DNA of 64,000 nt. Source: Hydractinia symbiolongicarpus. Taxonomy: Eukaryota > Cnidaria > Hydrozoa > Anthoathecata > Hydractiniidae. The notes under the pieces are model-generated. The model worked only from the letters and a program-made list of their open reading frames with translations, was not told the origin of the DNA and did not search any database. Location of the stretch: contig NC_079878.1 of assembly GCF_029227915.1 (NCBI RefSeq), positions 6,944,001-7,008,000 on the forward strand, given 5' to 3'. The position numbers were made by a program, and so were the translations under genes. Numbering within the stretch: position 1 is the stretch's first letter; every line of letters starts with the position of its first letter. This document shows positions 50,343 through 60,953 of this stretch, piece by piece.

Positions 50343-50466
50343 AGGTTTCTTTTCATGCGCCGTCAACACACGCCACAGCACGGGCAGATCACCAGTAAAA
50401 TCTAGCAACGTGGCAGTGCACCCAGGTTGTTTTGATCCCGTCAACGTGACGGCAAAGCCCGTAAAA

Positions 50467-50540
50467 TGGCCAGTGTGGGGCTCGAACCCACGACATTCGC
50501 GTTATTAGCACGACGCTCTAGCCGACTGAGCTAACCGGCC
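50467..50540 (-). tRNA. tRNA-Ile(AAT)
   Basis: Unit 73; no change seen. Confidence 0.95.
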
Positions 50541-50722
50541 GTGAACGCGTGAACACGGACTCACTTCCTAAGTCAACTCTAAGCAAAATACTTTTATTTT
50601 TTTACTCAAAACGTTACCGTCATATTTCTCACGCTTTGATACGAGTCCAAGCAATGCAAATAGCCGCAACCCGCTCGAAAGAGGAGTCATGTTAGGCCAA
50701 CTTTAAACGGACATTCCCTGAA

Positions 50723-50795
50723 AGCCCTCGGAGAGATTTGAACTCTGGACCCCTGGTTTACAAGACCAGTGCTCTAACCCCTGAGCTACGAAGGC
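50723..50795 (-). tRNA. tRNA-Thr(TGT), T-stem variant
   Basis: Unit 73. C-C mismatch from 50747, the unit 70 allele. Confidence 0.88.
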
Positions 50796-50944
50796 ACGCG
50801 ATCCTTGCCAAATACGAAAAGTCGGTGCATCAGGCAAAACAGGCCAGTTGCAACGTGTACTTGCCATAAAGTGATACCGTCAATGCCCTACTGGACCATG
50901 ACTATTCTAATCACGGACCTCAGCTTTCCCGTTAACATCCACGG

Positions 50945-51037
50945 GCTCCAGTGGCGTAGTCGGTTAGCGCGTCGTACTTATAAGTCAGTATCGACAAAGA
51001 CATGCGAAGATCGGGAGTTCGAGCCTCCCCCGGAGCA
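50945..51037 (+). tRNA. tRNA-Ile(TAT), acceptor variant
   Basis: Unit 73. T to C at 51031 gives an A6-C67 mismatch. Confidence 0.88.
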
Positions 51038-51161
51038 AGGTTTCTTTTCATGCGCCGTCAACACACGCCACAGCACGGGCAGATCACCAGTAAAATCTAG
51101 CAACGTGGCAGTGCACCCAGGTTGTTTTGATCCCGTCAACGTGACGGCAAAGCCCGTAAAA

Positions 51162-51235
51162 TGGCCAGTGTGGGGCTCGAACCCACGACACTCGCGTTAT
51201 TAGCACGACGCTCTAGCCGACTGAGCTAACCGGCC
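51162..51235 (-). tRNA. tRNA-Ile(AAT)
   Basis: Unit 74. Position 44 change at 51191, the unit 71 allele. Confidence 0.93.
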
Positions 51236-51417
51236 GTGAACGCGTGAACACGGACTCACTTCCTAAGTCAACTCTAAGCAAAATACTTTTATTTTTTTAC
51301 TCAAAACGTTACCGTCATATTTCTCACGCTTTGATACGAGTCCAAGCAATGCAAATAGCCGCAACCCGCTCGAAAGAGGAGTCATGTTAGGCCAACTTTA
51401 AACGGACATTCCCTGAA

Positions 51418-51490
51418 AGCCCTCGGAGAGATTTGAACTCTCGACCCCTGGTTTACAAGACCAGTGCTCTAACCCCTGAGCTACGAAGGC
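51418..51490 (-). tRNA. tRNA-Thr(TGT)
   Basis: Unit 74; no change seen. Confidence 0.95.
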
Positions 51491-51639
51491 ACGCGATCCT
51501 TGCCAAATACGAAAAGTCGGTGCATCAGGCAAAACAGGCCAGTTGCAACGTGTACTTGCCATAAAGTGATACCGTCAATGCCCTACTGGACCATGACTAT
51601 TTTAATCACGGACCTCAGCTTTCCCGTTAACATCCACGG

Positions 51640-51732
51640 GCTCCAGTGGCGTAGTCGGTTAGCGCGTCGTACTTATAAGTCAGTATCGACAAAGACATGC
51701 GAAGATCGGGAGTTCGAGCCTCCCTTGGAGCA
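51640..51732 (+). tRNA. tRNA-Ile(TAT), acceptor wobble variant
   Basis: Unit 74. G7-T66 from 51725. Confidence 0.92.
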
Positions 51733-51856
51733 AGGTTTCTTTTCATGCGCCGTCAACACACGCCACAGCACGGGCAGATCACCAGTAAAATCTAGCAACG
51801 TGGCAGTGCACCCAGGTTGTTTTGATCCCGTCAACGTGACGGCAAAGCCCGTAAAA

Positions 51857-51930
51857 TGGCCAGTGTGGGGCTCGAACCCACGACATTCGCGTTATTAGCA
51901 CGACGCTCTAGCCGACTGAGCTAACCGGCC
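51857..51930 (-). tRNA. tRNA-Ile(AAT)
   Basis: Unit 75; no change seen. Confidence 0.95.
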
Positions 51931-52112
51931 GTGAACGCGTGAACACGGACTCACTTCCTAAGTCAACTCTAAGCAAAATACTTTTATTTTTTTACTCAAA
52001 ACGTTACCGTCATATTTCTCACGCTTTGATACGAGTCCAAGCAATGCAAATAGCCGCAACCCGCTCGAAAGAGGAGTCATGTTAGGCCAACTTTAAACGG
52101 ACATTCCCTGAA

Positions 52113-52185
52113 AGCCCTCGGAGAGATTTGAACTCTCGACCCCTGGTTTACAAGACCAGTGCTCTAACCCCTGAGCTACGAAGGC
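52113..52185 (-). tRNA. tRNA-Thr(TGT)
   Basis: Unit 75; no change seen. Confidence 0.95.
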
Positions 52186-52334
52186 ACGCGATCCTTGCCA
52201 AATACGAAAAGTCGGTGCATCAGGCAAAACAGGCCAGTTGCAACGTGTACTTGCCATAAAGTGATACCGTCAATGCCCTACTGGACCATGACTATTCTAA
52301 TCACGGACCTCAGCTTTCCCGTTAACATCCACGG

Positions 52335-52427
52335 GCTCCAGTGGCGTAGTCGGTTAGCGCGTCGTACTTATAAGTCAGTATCGACAAAGACATGCGAAGA
52401 TCGGGAGTTCGAGCCTCCCCTGGAGCA
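52335..52427 (+). tRNA. tRNA-Ile(TAT), intron
   Basis: Unit 75; no change seen. Confidence 0.95.
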
Positions 52428-52551
52428 AGGTTTCTTTTCATGCGCCGTCAACACACGCCACAGCACGGGCAGATCCCCAGTAAAATCTAGCAACGTGGCA
52501 GTGCACCCAGGTTGTTTTGATCCCGTCAACGTGACGGCAAAGCCCGTAAAA

Positions 52552-52625
52552 TGGCCAGTGTGGGGCTCGAACCCACGACATTCGCGTTATTAGCACGACG
52601 CTCTAGCCGACTGAGCTAACCGGCC
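52552..52625 (-). tRNA. tRNA-Ile(AAT)
   Basis: Unit 76; no change seen. Confidence 0.95.
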
Positions 52626-52807
52626 GTGAACGCGTGAACACGGACTCACTTCCTAAGTCAACTCTAAGCAAAATACTTTTATTTTTTTACTCAAAACGTT
52701 ACCGTCATATTTCTCACGCTTTGATACGAGTCCAAGCAATGCAAATAGCCGCAACCCGCTCGAAAGAGGAGTCATGTTAGGCCAACTTTAAACGGACATT
52801 CCCTGAA

Positions 52808-52880
52808 AGCCCTCGGAGAGATTTGAACTCTCGACCCCTGGTTTACAAGACCAGTGCTCTAACCCCTGAGCTACGAAGGC
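52808..52880 (-). tRNA. tRNA-Thr(TGT)
   Basis: Unit 76; no change seen. Confidence 0.95.
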
Positions 52881-53029
52881 ACGCGATCCTTGCCAAATAC
52901 GAAAAGTCGGTGCATCAGGCAAAACAGGCCAGTTGCAACGTGTACTTGCCATAAAGTGATACCGTCAATGCCCTACTGGACCATGACTATTCTAATCACG
53001 GACCTCAGCTTTCCCGTTAACATCCACGG

Positions 53030-53122
53030 GCTCCAGTGGCGTAGTCGGTTAGCGCGTCGTACTTATAAGTCAGTATCGACAAAGACATGCGAAGATCGGG
53101 AGTTCGAGCCTCCCCTGGAGCA
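53030..53122 (+). tRNA. tRNA-Ile(TAT), intron
   Basis: Unit 76; no change seen. Confidence 0.95.
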
Positions 53123-53246
53123 AGGTTTCTTTTCATGCGCCGTCAACACACGCCACAGCACGGGCAGATCACCAGTAAAATCTAGCAACGTGGCAGTGCA
53201 CCCAGGTTGTTTTGATCCCGTCAACGTGACGGCAAAGCCCGTAAAA

Positions 53247-53320
53247 TGGCCAGTGTGGGGCTCGAACCCACGACATTCGCGTTATTAGCATGACGCTCTA
53301 GCCGACTGAGCTAACCGGCC
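53247..53320 (-). tRNA. tRNA-Ile(AAT), anticodon-stem variant
   Basis: Unit 77. C to T at 53291 gives an A29-C41 mismatch. Confidence 0.88.
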
Positions 53321-53502
53321 GTGAACGCGTGAACACGGACTCACTTCCTAAGTCAACTCTAAGCAAAATACTTTTATTTTTTTACTCAAAACGTTACCGT
53401 CATATTTCTCACGCTTTGATACGAGTCCAAGCAATGCAAATAGCCGCAACCCGCTCGAAAGAGGAGTCATGTTAGGCCAACTTTAAACGGACATTCCCTG
53501 AA

Positions 53503-53575
53503 AGCCCTCGGAGAGATTTGAACTCTCGACCCCTGGTTTACAAGACCAGTGCTCTAACCCCTGAGCTACGAAGGC
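53503..53575 (-). tRNA. tRNA-Thr(TGT)
   Basis: Unit 77; no change seen. Confidence 0.95.
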
Positions 53576-53724
53576 ACGCGATCCTTGCCAAATACGAAAA
53601 GTCGGTGCATCAGGCAAAACAGGCCAGTTGCAACGTGTACTTGCCATAAAGTGATACCGTCAATGCCCTACTGGACCATGACTATTCTAATCACGGACCT
53701 CAGCTTTCCCGTTAACATCCACGG

Positions 53725-53817
53725 GCTCCAGTGGCGTAGTCGGTTAGCGCGTCGTACTTATAAGTCAGTATCGACAAAGACATGCGAAGATCGGGAGTTC
53801 GAGCCTCCCCTGGAGCA
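53725..53817 (+). tRNA. tRNA-Ile(TAT), intron
   Basis: Unit 77; no change seen. Confidence 0.95.
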
Positions 53818-53941
53818 AGGTTTCTTTTCATGCGCCGTCAACACACGCCACAGCACGGGCAGATCACCAGTAAAATCTAGCAACGTGGCAGTGCACCCAG
53901 GTTGTTTTGATCCCGTCAACGTGACGGCGAAGCCCGTAAAA

Positions 53942-54015
53942 TGGCCAGTGTGGGGCTCGAACCCACGACATTCGCGTTATTAGCACGACGCTCTAGCCGA
54001 CTGAGCTAACCGGCC
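53942..54015 (-). tRNA. tRNA-Ile(AAT)
   Basis: Unit 78; no change seen. Confidence 0.95.
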
Positions 54016-54197
54016 GTGAACGCGTGAATACGGACTCCATTCCTAAGTCAACTCTAAGCAAAATACTTTTATTTTTTTACTCAAAACGTTACCGTCATAT
54101 TTCTCACGCTTTGATACGAGTCCAAGCAATGCAAATAGCCGCAACCCGCTCGAAAGAGGAGTCATGTTAGGCCAACTTTAAACGGACATTCCCTGAA

Positions 54198-54270
54198 AGC
54201 CCTCGGAGAGATTTGAACTCTCGACCCCTGGTTTACAAGACCAGTGCTCTAACCCCTGAGCTACGAAGGC
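54198..54270 (-). tRNA. tRNA-Thr(TGT)
   Basis: Unit 78; no change seen. Confidence 0.95.
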
Positions 54271-54419
54271 ACGCGATCCTTGCCAAATACGAAAAGTCGG
54301 TGCATCAGGCAAAACAGGCCAGTTGCAACGTGTACTTGCCATAAAGTGATACCGTCAATGCCCTACTGGACCATGACTATTCTAATCACGGACCTCAGCT
54401 TTCCCGTTAACATCCACGG

Positions 54420-54512
54420 GCTCCAGTGGCGTAGTCGGTTAGCGCGTCGTACTTATAAGTCAGTATCGACAAAGACATGCGAAGATCGGGAGTTCGAGCC
54501 TCCCCTGGAGCA
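54420..54512 (+). tRNA. tRNA-Ile(TAT), intron
   Basis: Unit 78; no change seen. Confidence 0.95.
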
Positions 54513-54636
54513 AGGTTTCTTTTCATGCGCCGTCAACACACGCCACAGCACGGGCAGATCACCAGTAAAATCTAGCAACGTGGCAGTGCACCCAGGTTGT
54601 TTTGATCCCGTCAACGTGACGGCAAAGCCCGTAAAA

Positions 54637-54710
54637 TGGCCAGTGTGGGGCTCGAACCCACGACATTCGCGTTATTAGCACGACGCTCTAGCCGACTAAG
54701 CTAACCGGCC
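54637..54710 (-). tRNA. tRNA-Ile(AAT)
   Basis: Unit 79. G to A at 54698 makes a T13-G22 wobble and alters the A box. Confidence 0.92.
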
Positions 54711-54892
54711 GTGAACGCGTGAACACGGACTCACTTCCTAAGTCAACTCTAAGCAAAATACTTTTATTTTTTTACTCAAAACGTTACCGTCATATTTCTC
54801 ACGCTTTGATACGAGTCCAAGCAATGCAAATAGCCGCAACCCGCTCGAAAGAGGAGTCATGTTAGGCCAACTTTAAACGGACATTCCCTGAA

Positions 54893-54964
54893 AGCCCTCG
54901 GAGAGATTTGAACTCTCGACCCTGGTTTACAAGACCAGTGCTCTAACCCCTGAGCTACGAAGGC
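54893..54964 (-). tRNA. tRNA-Thr(TGT), shortened variable loop
   Basis: Unit 79; 72 nt. One C is lost from the run near 54920, leaving a four-base variable loop. It can still fold. Confidence 0.87.
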
Positions 54965-55113
54965 ACGCAATCCTTGCCAAATACGAAAAGTCGGTGCATC
55001 AGGCAAAACAGGCCAGTTGCAACGTGTACTTGCCATAAAGTGATACCGTCAATGCCCTACTGGACCATGACTATTCTAATCACGGACCTCAGCTTTCCCG
55101 TTAACATCCACGG

Positions 55114-55206
55114 GCTCCAGTGGCGTAGTCGGTTAGCGCGTCGTACTTATAAGTCAGTATCGACAAAGACATGCGAAGATCGGGAGTTCGAGCCTCCCCT
55201 GGAGCA
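55114..55206 (+). tRNA. tRNA-Ile(TAT), intron
   Basis: Unit 79; no change seen. Confidence 0.95.
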
Positions 55207-55330
55207 AGGTTTCTTTTCATGCGCCGTCAACACACGCCACAGCACGGGCAGATCACCAGTAAAATCTAGCAACGTGGCAGTGCACCCAGGTTGTTTTGAT
55301 CCCGTCAACGTGACGGCAAAGCCCGTAAAA

Positions 55331-55404
55331 TGGCCAGTGTGGGGCTCGAACCCACGACATTCGCGTTATTAGCACGACGCTCTAGCCGACTGAGCTAACC
55401 GGCC
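55331..55404 (-). tRNA. tRNA-Ile(AAT)
   Basis: Unit 80; no change seen. Confidence 0.95.
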
Positions 55405-55586
55405 GTGAACGCGTGAACACGGACTCACTTCCTAAGTCAACTCTAAGCAAAATACTTTTATTTTTTTACTCAAAACGTTACCGTCATATTTCTCACGCTT
55501 TGATACGAGTCCAAGCAATGCAAATAGCCGCAACCCGCTCGAAAGAGGAGTCATGTTAGGCCAACTTTAAACGGACATTCCCTGAA

Positions 55587-55659
55587 AGCCCTCGGAGAGA
55601 TTTGAACTCTCGACCCCTGGTTTACAAGACCAGTGCTCTAACCCCTGAGCTACGAAGGC
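55587..55659 (-). tRNA. tRNA-Thr(TGT)
   Basis: Unit 80; no change seen. Confidence 0.95.
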
Positions 55660-55808
55660 ACGCGATCCTTGCCAAATACGAAAAGTCGGTGCATCAGGCA
55701 AAACAGGCCAGTTGCAACGTGTACTTGCCATAAAGTGATACCGTCAATGCCCTACTGGACCATGACTATTCTAATCACGGACCTCAGCTTTCCCGTTAAC
55801 ATCCACGG

Positions 55809-55901
55809 GCTCCAGTGGCGTAGTCGGTTAGCGCGTCGTACTTATAAGTCAGTATCGACAAAGACATGCGAAGATCGGGAGTTCGAGCCTCCCCTGGAGC
55901 A
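55809..55901 (+). tRNA. tRNA-Ile(TAT), intron
   Basis: Unit 80; no change seen. Confidence 0.95.
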
Positions 55902-56025
55902 AGGTTTCTTTTCATGCGCCGTCAACACACGCCACAGCACGGGCAGATCACCAGTAAAATCTAGCAACGTGGCAGTGCACCCAGGTTGTTTTGATCCCGT
56001 CAACGTGACGGCAAAGCCCGTAAAA

Positions 56026-56099
56026 TGGCCAGTGTGGGGCTCGAACCCACGACATTCGCGTTATTAGCACGACGCTCTAGCCGACTGAGCTAACCGGCC
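56026..56099 (-). tRNA. tRNA-Ile(AAT)
   Basis: Unit 81; no change seen. Confidence 0.95.
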
Positions 56100-56281
56100 G
56101 TGAACGCGTGAACACGGACTCACTTCCTAAGTCAACTCTAAGCAAAATACTTTTATTTTTTTACTCAAAACGTTACCGTCATATTTCTCACGCTTTGATA
56201 CGAGTCCAAGCAATGCAAATAGCCGCAACCCGCTCGAAAGAGGAGTCATGTTAGGCCAACTTTAAACGGACATTCCCTGAA

Positions 56282-56354
56282 AGCCCTCGGAGAGATTTGA
56301 ACTCTCGACCCCTGGTTTACAAGACCAGTGCTCTAACCCCTGAGCTACGAAGGC
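56282..56354 (-). tRNA. tRNA-Thr(TGT)
   Basis: Unit 81; no change seen. Confidence 0.95.
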
Positions 56355-56503
56355 ACGCGATCCTTGCCAAATACGAAAAGTCGGTGCATCAGGCAAAACA
56401 GGCCAGTTGCAACGTGTACTTGCCATAAAGTGATACCGTCAATGCCCTACTGGACCATGACTATTCTAATCACGGACCTCAGCTTTCCCGTTAACATCCA
56501 CGG

Positions 56504-56596
56504 GCTCCAGTGGCGTAGTCGGTTAGCGCGTCGTACTTATAAGTCAGTATCGACAAAGACATGCGAAGATCGGGAGTTCGAGCCTCCCCTGGAGCA
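56504..56596 (+). tRNA. tRNA-Ile(TAT), intron
   Basis: Unit 81; no change seen. Confidence 0.95.
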
Positions 56597-56720
56597 AGGT
56601 TTCTTTTCATGCGCCGTCAACACACGCCACAGCACGGGCAGATCACCAGTAAAATCTAGCAACGTGGCAGTGCACCCAGGTTGTTTTGATCCCGTCAACG
56701 TGACGGCAAAGCCCGTAAAA

Positions 56721-56794
56721 TGGCCAGTGTGGGGCTCGAACCCACGACATTCGCGTTATTAGCACGCCGCTCTAGCCGACTGAGCTAACCGGCC
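56721..56794 (-). tRNA. tRNA-Ile(AAT), anticodon-stem variant
   Basis: Unit 82. A to C at 56767 gives a G27-A43 mismatch. Confidence 0.89.
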
Positions 56795-56976
56795 GTGAAC
56801 GCGTGAACACGGACTCACTTCCTAAGTCAACTCTAAGCAAAATACTTTTATTTTTTTACTCAAAACGTTACCGTCATATTTCTCACGCTTTGATACGAGT
56901 CCAAGCAATGCAAATAGCCGCAACCCGCTCGAAAGAGGAGTCATGTTAGGCCAACTTTAAACGGACATTCCCTGAA

Positions 56977-57049
56977 AGCCCTCGGAGAGATTTGAACTCT
57001 CGACCCCTGGTTTACAAGACCAGTGCTCTAACCCCTGAGCTACGAAGGC
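56977..57049 (-). tRNA. tRNA-Thr(TGT)
   Basis: Unit 82; no change seen. Confidence 0.95.
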
Positions 57050-57198
57050 ACGCGATCCTTGCCAAATACGAAAAGTCGGTGCATCAGGCAAAACAGGCCA
57101 GTTGCAACGTGTACTTGCCATAAAGTGATACCGTCAATGCCCTACTGGACCATGACTATTCTAATCACGGACCTCAGCTTTCCCGTTAACATCCACGG

Positions 57199-57291
57199 GC
57201 TCCAGTGGCGTAGTCGGTTAGCGCGTCGTACTTATAAGTCAGTATCGACAAAGACATGCGAAGATCGGGAGTTCGAGCCTCCCCTGGAGCA
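57199..57291 (+). tRNA. tRNA-Ile(TAT), intron
   Basis: Unit 82; no change seen. Confidence 0.95.
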
Positions 57292-57415
57292 AGGTTTCTT
57301 TTCATGCGCCGTCAACACACGCCACAGCACGGGCAGATCACCAGTAAAATCTAGCAACGTGGCAGTGCACCCAGGTTGTTTTGATCCCGTCAACGTGACG
57401 GCAAAGCCCGTAAAA

Positions 57416-57489
57416 TGGCCAGTGTGGGGCTCGAACCCACGACATTCGCGTTATTAGCACGACGCTCTAGCCGACTGAGCTAACCGGCC
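57416..57489 (-). tRNA. tRNA-Ile(AAT)
   Basis: Unit 83; no change seen. Confidence 0.95.
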
Positions 57490-57671
57490 GTGAACGCGTG
57501 AACACGGACTCACTTCCTAAGTCAACTCTAAGCAAAATACTTTTATTTTTTTACTCAAAACGTTACCGTCATATTTCTCACGCTTTGATACGAGTCCAAG
57601 CAATGCAAATAGCCGCAACCCGCTCGAAAGAGGAGTCATGTTAGGCCAACTTTAAACGGACATTCCCTGAA

Positions 57672-57744
57672 AGCCCTCGGAGAGATTTGAACTCTCGACC
57701 CCTGGTTTACAAGACCAGTGCTCTAACCCCTGAGCTACGAAGGC
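57672..57744 (-). tRNA. tRNA-Thr(TGT)
   Basis: Unit 83; no change seen. Confidence 0.95.
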
Positions 57745-57893
57745 ACGCGATCCTTGCCAAATACGAAAAGTCGGTGCATCAGGCAAAACAGGCCAGTTGC
57801 AACGTGTACTTGCCATAAAGTGATACCGTCAATGCCCTACTGGACCATGACTATTCTAATCACGGACCTCAGCTTTCCCGTTAACATCCACGG

Positions 57894-57986
57894 GCTCCAG
57901 TGGCGTAGTCGGTTAGCGCGTCGTACTTATAAGTCAGTATCGACAAAGACATGCGAAGATCGGGAGTTCGAGCCTCCCCTGGAGCA
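57894..57986 (+). tRNA. tRNA-Ile(TAT), intron
   Basis: Unit 83; no change seen. Confidence 0.95.
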
Positions 57987-58110
57987 AGGTTTCTTTTCAT
58001 GCGCCGTCAACACACGCCACAGCACGGGCAGATCACCAGTAAAATCTAGCAACGTGGCAGTGCACCCAGGTTGTTTTGATCCCGTCAACGTGACGGCAAA
58101 GCCCGTAAAA

Positions 58111-58184
58111 TGGCCAGTGTGGGGCTCGAACCCACGACATTCGCGTTATTAGCACGACGCTCTAGCCGACTGAGCTAACCGGCC
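58111..58184 (-). tRNA. tRNA-Ile(AAT)
   Basis: Unit 84; no change seen. Confidence 0.95.
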
Positions 58185-58366
58185 GTGAACGCGTGAACAC
58201 GGACTCACTTCCTAAGTCAACTCTAAGCAAAATACTTTTATTTTTTTACTCAAAACGTTACCGTCATATTTCTCACGCTTTGATACGAGTCCAAGCAATG
58301 CAAATAGCCGCAACCCGCTCGAAAGAGGAGTCATGTTAGGCCAACTTTAAACGGACATTCCCTGAA

Positions 58367-58453
58367 AGCCCTCGGAGAGATTTGAACTCTCGACCCCTGG
58401 TTTACAAGACCAGTGCTCTAACCCCTGAGCTCTAACCCCTGAGCTACGAAAAG
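58367..58453 (-). pseudogene. Rearranged tRNA-Thr(TGT) pseudogene
   Basis: Unit 84. A 14-bp segment of the D arm and A box is tandemly duplicated (58416-58429 and 58430-58443). A 26-bp deletion between two TACGAA motifs replaces the 5' acceptor strand with spacer sequence. The new 5' strand pairs poorly with CGAGGGC and the D region is 14 nt too long. The B box and anticodon arm are intact, so it could be transcribed but should not mature. Confidence 0.88.
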
Positions 58454-58576
58454 TCGGTGCATCAGGCAAAACAGGCCAGTTGCAACGTGTACTTGCCATA
58501 AAGTGATACCGTCAATGCCCTACTGGACCATGACTATTCTAATCACGGACCTCAGCTTTCCCGTTAACATCCACGG

Positions 58577-58669
58577 GCTCCAGTGGCGTAGTCGGTTAGC
58601 GCGTCGTACTTATAAGTCAGTATCGACAAAGACATGCGAAGATCGGGAGTTCGAGCCTCCCCTGGAGCA
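58577..58669 (+). tRNA. tRNA-Ile(TAT), intron
   Basis: Unit 84; body unchanged. The upstream spacer is shortened by the neighbouring deletion. Confidence 0.95.
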
Positions 58670-58793
58670 AGGTTTCTTTTCATGCGCCGTCAACACACGC
58701 CACAGCACGGGCAGATCACCAGTAAAATCTAGCAACGTGGCAGTGCACCCAGGTTGTTTTGATCCCGTCAACGTGACGGCAAAGCCCGTAAAA

Positions 58794-58867
58794 TGGCCAG
58801 TGTGGGGCTCGAACCCACGACATTCGCGTTATTAGCACGACGCTCTAGCCGACTGAGCTAACCGGCC
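58794..58867 (-). tRNA. tRNA-Ile(AAT)
   Basis: Unit 85; no change seen. Confidence 0.95.
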
Positions 58868-59049
58868 GTGAACGCGTGAACACGGACTCACTTCCTAAGT
58901 CAACTCTAAGCAAAATACTTTTATTTTTTTACTCAAAACGTTACCGTCATATTTCTCACGCTTTGATACGAGTCCAAGCAATGCAAATAGCCGCAACCCG
59001 CTCGAAAGAGGAGTCATGTTAGGCCAACTTTAAACGGACATTCCCTGAA

Positions 59050-59122
59050 AGCCCTCGGAGAGATTTGAACTCTCGACCCCTGGTTTACAAGACCAGTGCT
59101 CTAACCCCTGAGCTACGAAGGC
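59050..59122 (-). tRNA. tRNA-Thr(TGT)
   Basis: Unit 85; no change seen. Confidence 0.95.
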
Positions 59123-59271
59123 ACGCGATCCTTGCCAAATACGAAAAGTCGGTGCATCAGGCAAAACAGGCCAGTTGCAACGTGTACTTGCCATAAAGTG
59201 ATACCGTCAATGCCCTACTGGACCATGACTATTCTAATCACGGACCTCAGCTTTCCCGTTAACATCCACGG

Positions 59272-59364
59272 GCTCCAGTGGCGTAGTCGGTTAGCGCGTC
59301 GTACTTATAAGTCAGTATCGACAAAGACATGCGAAGATCGGGAGTTCGAGCCTCCCCTGGAGCA
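59272..59364 (+). tRNA. tRNA-Ile(TAT), intron
   Basis: Unit 85; no change seen. Confidence 0.95.
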
Positions 59365-59488
59365 AGGTTTCTTTTCATGCGCCGTCAACACACGCCACAG
59401 CACGGGCAGATCACCAGTAAAATCTAGCAACGTGGCAGTGCACCCAGGTTGTTTTGATCCCGTCAACGTGACGGCAAAGCCCGTAAAA

Positions 59489-59562
59489 TGGCCAGTGTGG
59501 GGCTCGAACCCACGACATTCGCGTTATTAGCACGACGCTCTAGCCGACTGAGCTAACCGGCC
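59489..59562 (-). tRNA. tRNA-Ile(AAT)
   Basis: Unit 86; no change seen. Upstream T tract is one T shorter. Confidence 0.95.
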
Positions 59563-59743
59563 GTGAACGCGTGAACACGGACTCACTTCCTAAGTCAACT
59601 CTAAGCAAAATACTTTTATTTTTTACTCAAAACGTTACCGTCATATTTCTCACGCTTTGATACGAGTCCAAGCAATGCAAATAGCCGCAACCCGCTCGAA
59701 AGAGGAGTCATGTTAGGCCAACTTCAAACGGACATTCCCTGAA

Positions 59744-59816
59744 AGCCCTCGGAGAGATTTGAACTCTCGACCCCTGGTTTACAAGACCAGTGCTCTAACC
59801 CCTGAGCTACGAAGGC
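59744..59816 (-). tRNA. tRNA-Thr(TGT)
   Basis: Unit 86; body unchanged. Confidence 0.95.
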
Positions 59817-59965
59817 ACGCGATCCTTGCCAAATACGAAAAGTCGGTGCATCAGGCAAAACAGGCCAGTTGCAACGTGTACTTGCCATAAAGTGATACCG
59901 TCAATGCCCTACTGGACCATGACTATTCTAATCACGGACCTCAGCTTTCCCGTTAACATCCACGG

Positions 59966-60058
59966 GCTCCAGTGGCGTAGTCGGTTAGCGCGTCGTACTT
60001 ATAAGTCAGTATCGACAAAGACATGCGAAGATCGGGAGTTCGAGCCTCCCCTGGAGCA
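59966..60058 (+). tRNA. tRNA-Ile(TAT), T10 terminator
   Basis: Unit 86; body unchanged. The terminator is a run of ten T (60062-60071) after loss of its C and gain of two bases. Confidence 0.95.
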
Positions 60059-60184
60059 AGGTTTTTTTTTTCATGCGCCGTCAACACACGCCACAGCACG
60101 GGCAGATCACCAGTAAAATCTAGCAACGTGGCAGTGCACCCAGGTTGTTTTGATCCCGTCAACGTGACGGCAAAGCCCGTAAAA

Positions 60185-60258
60185 TGGCCAGTGTGGGGCC
60201 CGAACCCACGACATTCGCGTTATTAGCACGACGCTCTAGCCGACTGAGCTAACCGGCC
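60185..60258 (-). tRNA. tRNA-Ile(AAT), A58G variant
   Basis: Unit 87. T to C at 60200 replaces invariant A58, a B-box and T-loop base (T54-A58 pair, m1A58 site). Likely weakened. Confidence 0.84.
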
Positions 60259-60440
60259 GTGAACGCGTGAACACGGACTCACTTCCTAAGTCAACTCTAA
60301 GCAAAATACTTTTATTTTTTTACTCAAAACGTTACCGTCATATTTCTCACGCTTTGATACGAGTCCAAGCAATGCAAATAGCCGCAACCCGCTCGAAAGA
60401 GGAGTCATGTTAGGCCAACTTTAAACGGACATTCCCTGAA

Positions 60441-60513
60441 AGCCCTCGGAGAGATTTGAACTCTCGACCCCTGGTTTACAAGACCAGTGCTCTAACCCCT
60501 GAGCTACGAAGGC
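60441..60513 (-). tRNA. tRNA-Thr(TGT)
   Basis: Unit 87; no change seen. Confidence 0.95.
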
Positions 60514-60662
60514 ACGCGATCCTTGCCAAATACGAAAAGTCGGTGCATCAGGCAAAACAGGCCAGTTGCAACGTGTACTTGCCATAAAGTGATACCGTCA
60601 ATGCCCTACTGGACCATGACTATTCTAATCACGGACCTCAGCTTTCCCGTTAACATCCACGG

Positions 60663-60755
60663 GCTCCAGTGGCGTAGTCGGTTAGCGCGTCGTACTTATA
60701 AGTCAGTATCGACAAAGACATGCGAAGATCGGGAGTTCGAGCCTCCCCTGGAGCA
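60663..60755 (+). tRNA. tRNA-Ile(TAT), intron
   Basis: Unit 87; no change seen. Confidence 0.95.
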
Positions 60756-60879
60756 AGGTTTCTTTTCATGCGCCGTCAACACACGCCACAGCACGGGCAG
60801 ATCACCAGTAAAATCTAGCAACGTGGCAGTGCACCCAGGTTGTTTTGATCCCGTCAACGTGACGGCAAAGCCCGTAAAA

Positions 60880-60953
60880 TGGCCAGTGTGGGGCTCGAAC
60901 CCACGACATTCGCGTTATTAGCACGACGCTCTAGCCGACTGAGCTAACCGGCC
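60880..60953 (-). tRNA. tRNA-Ile(AAT)
   Basis: Unit 88; no change seen. Confidence 0.95.

Larger units (their letters stand above)
50747..51725. repeat. 2085-bp-spaced haplotype block, copy 2
   Basis: Variants 50747, 51191, 51602 and 51725 match copy 1. Private T to C at 51031. Confidence 0.88.

Noticed and set aside
59953-60226. Frame-shifted open frames around the ten-T run on both strands
   Set aside because: They arise from the 2-bp gain in the terminator and overlap two tRNA genes; no protein features.
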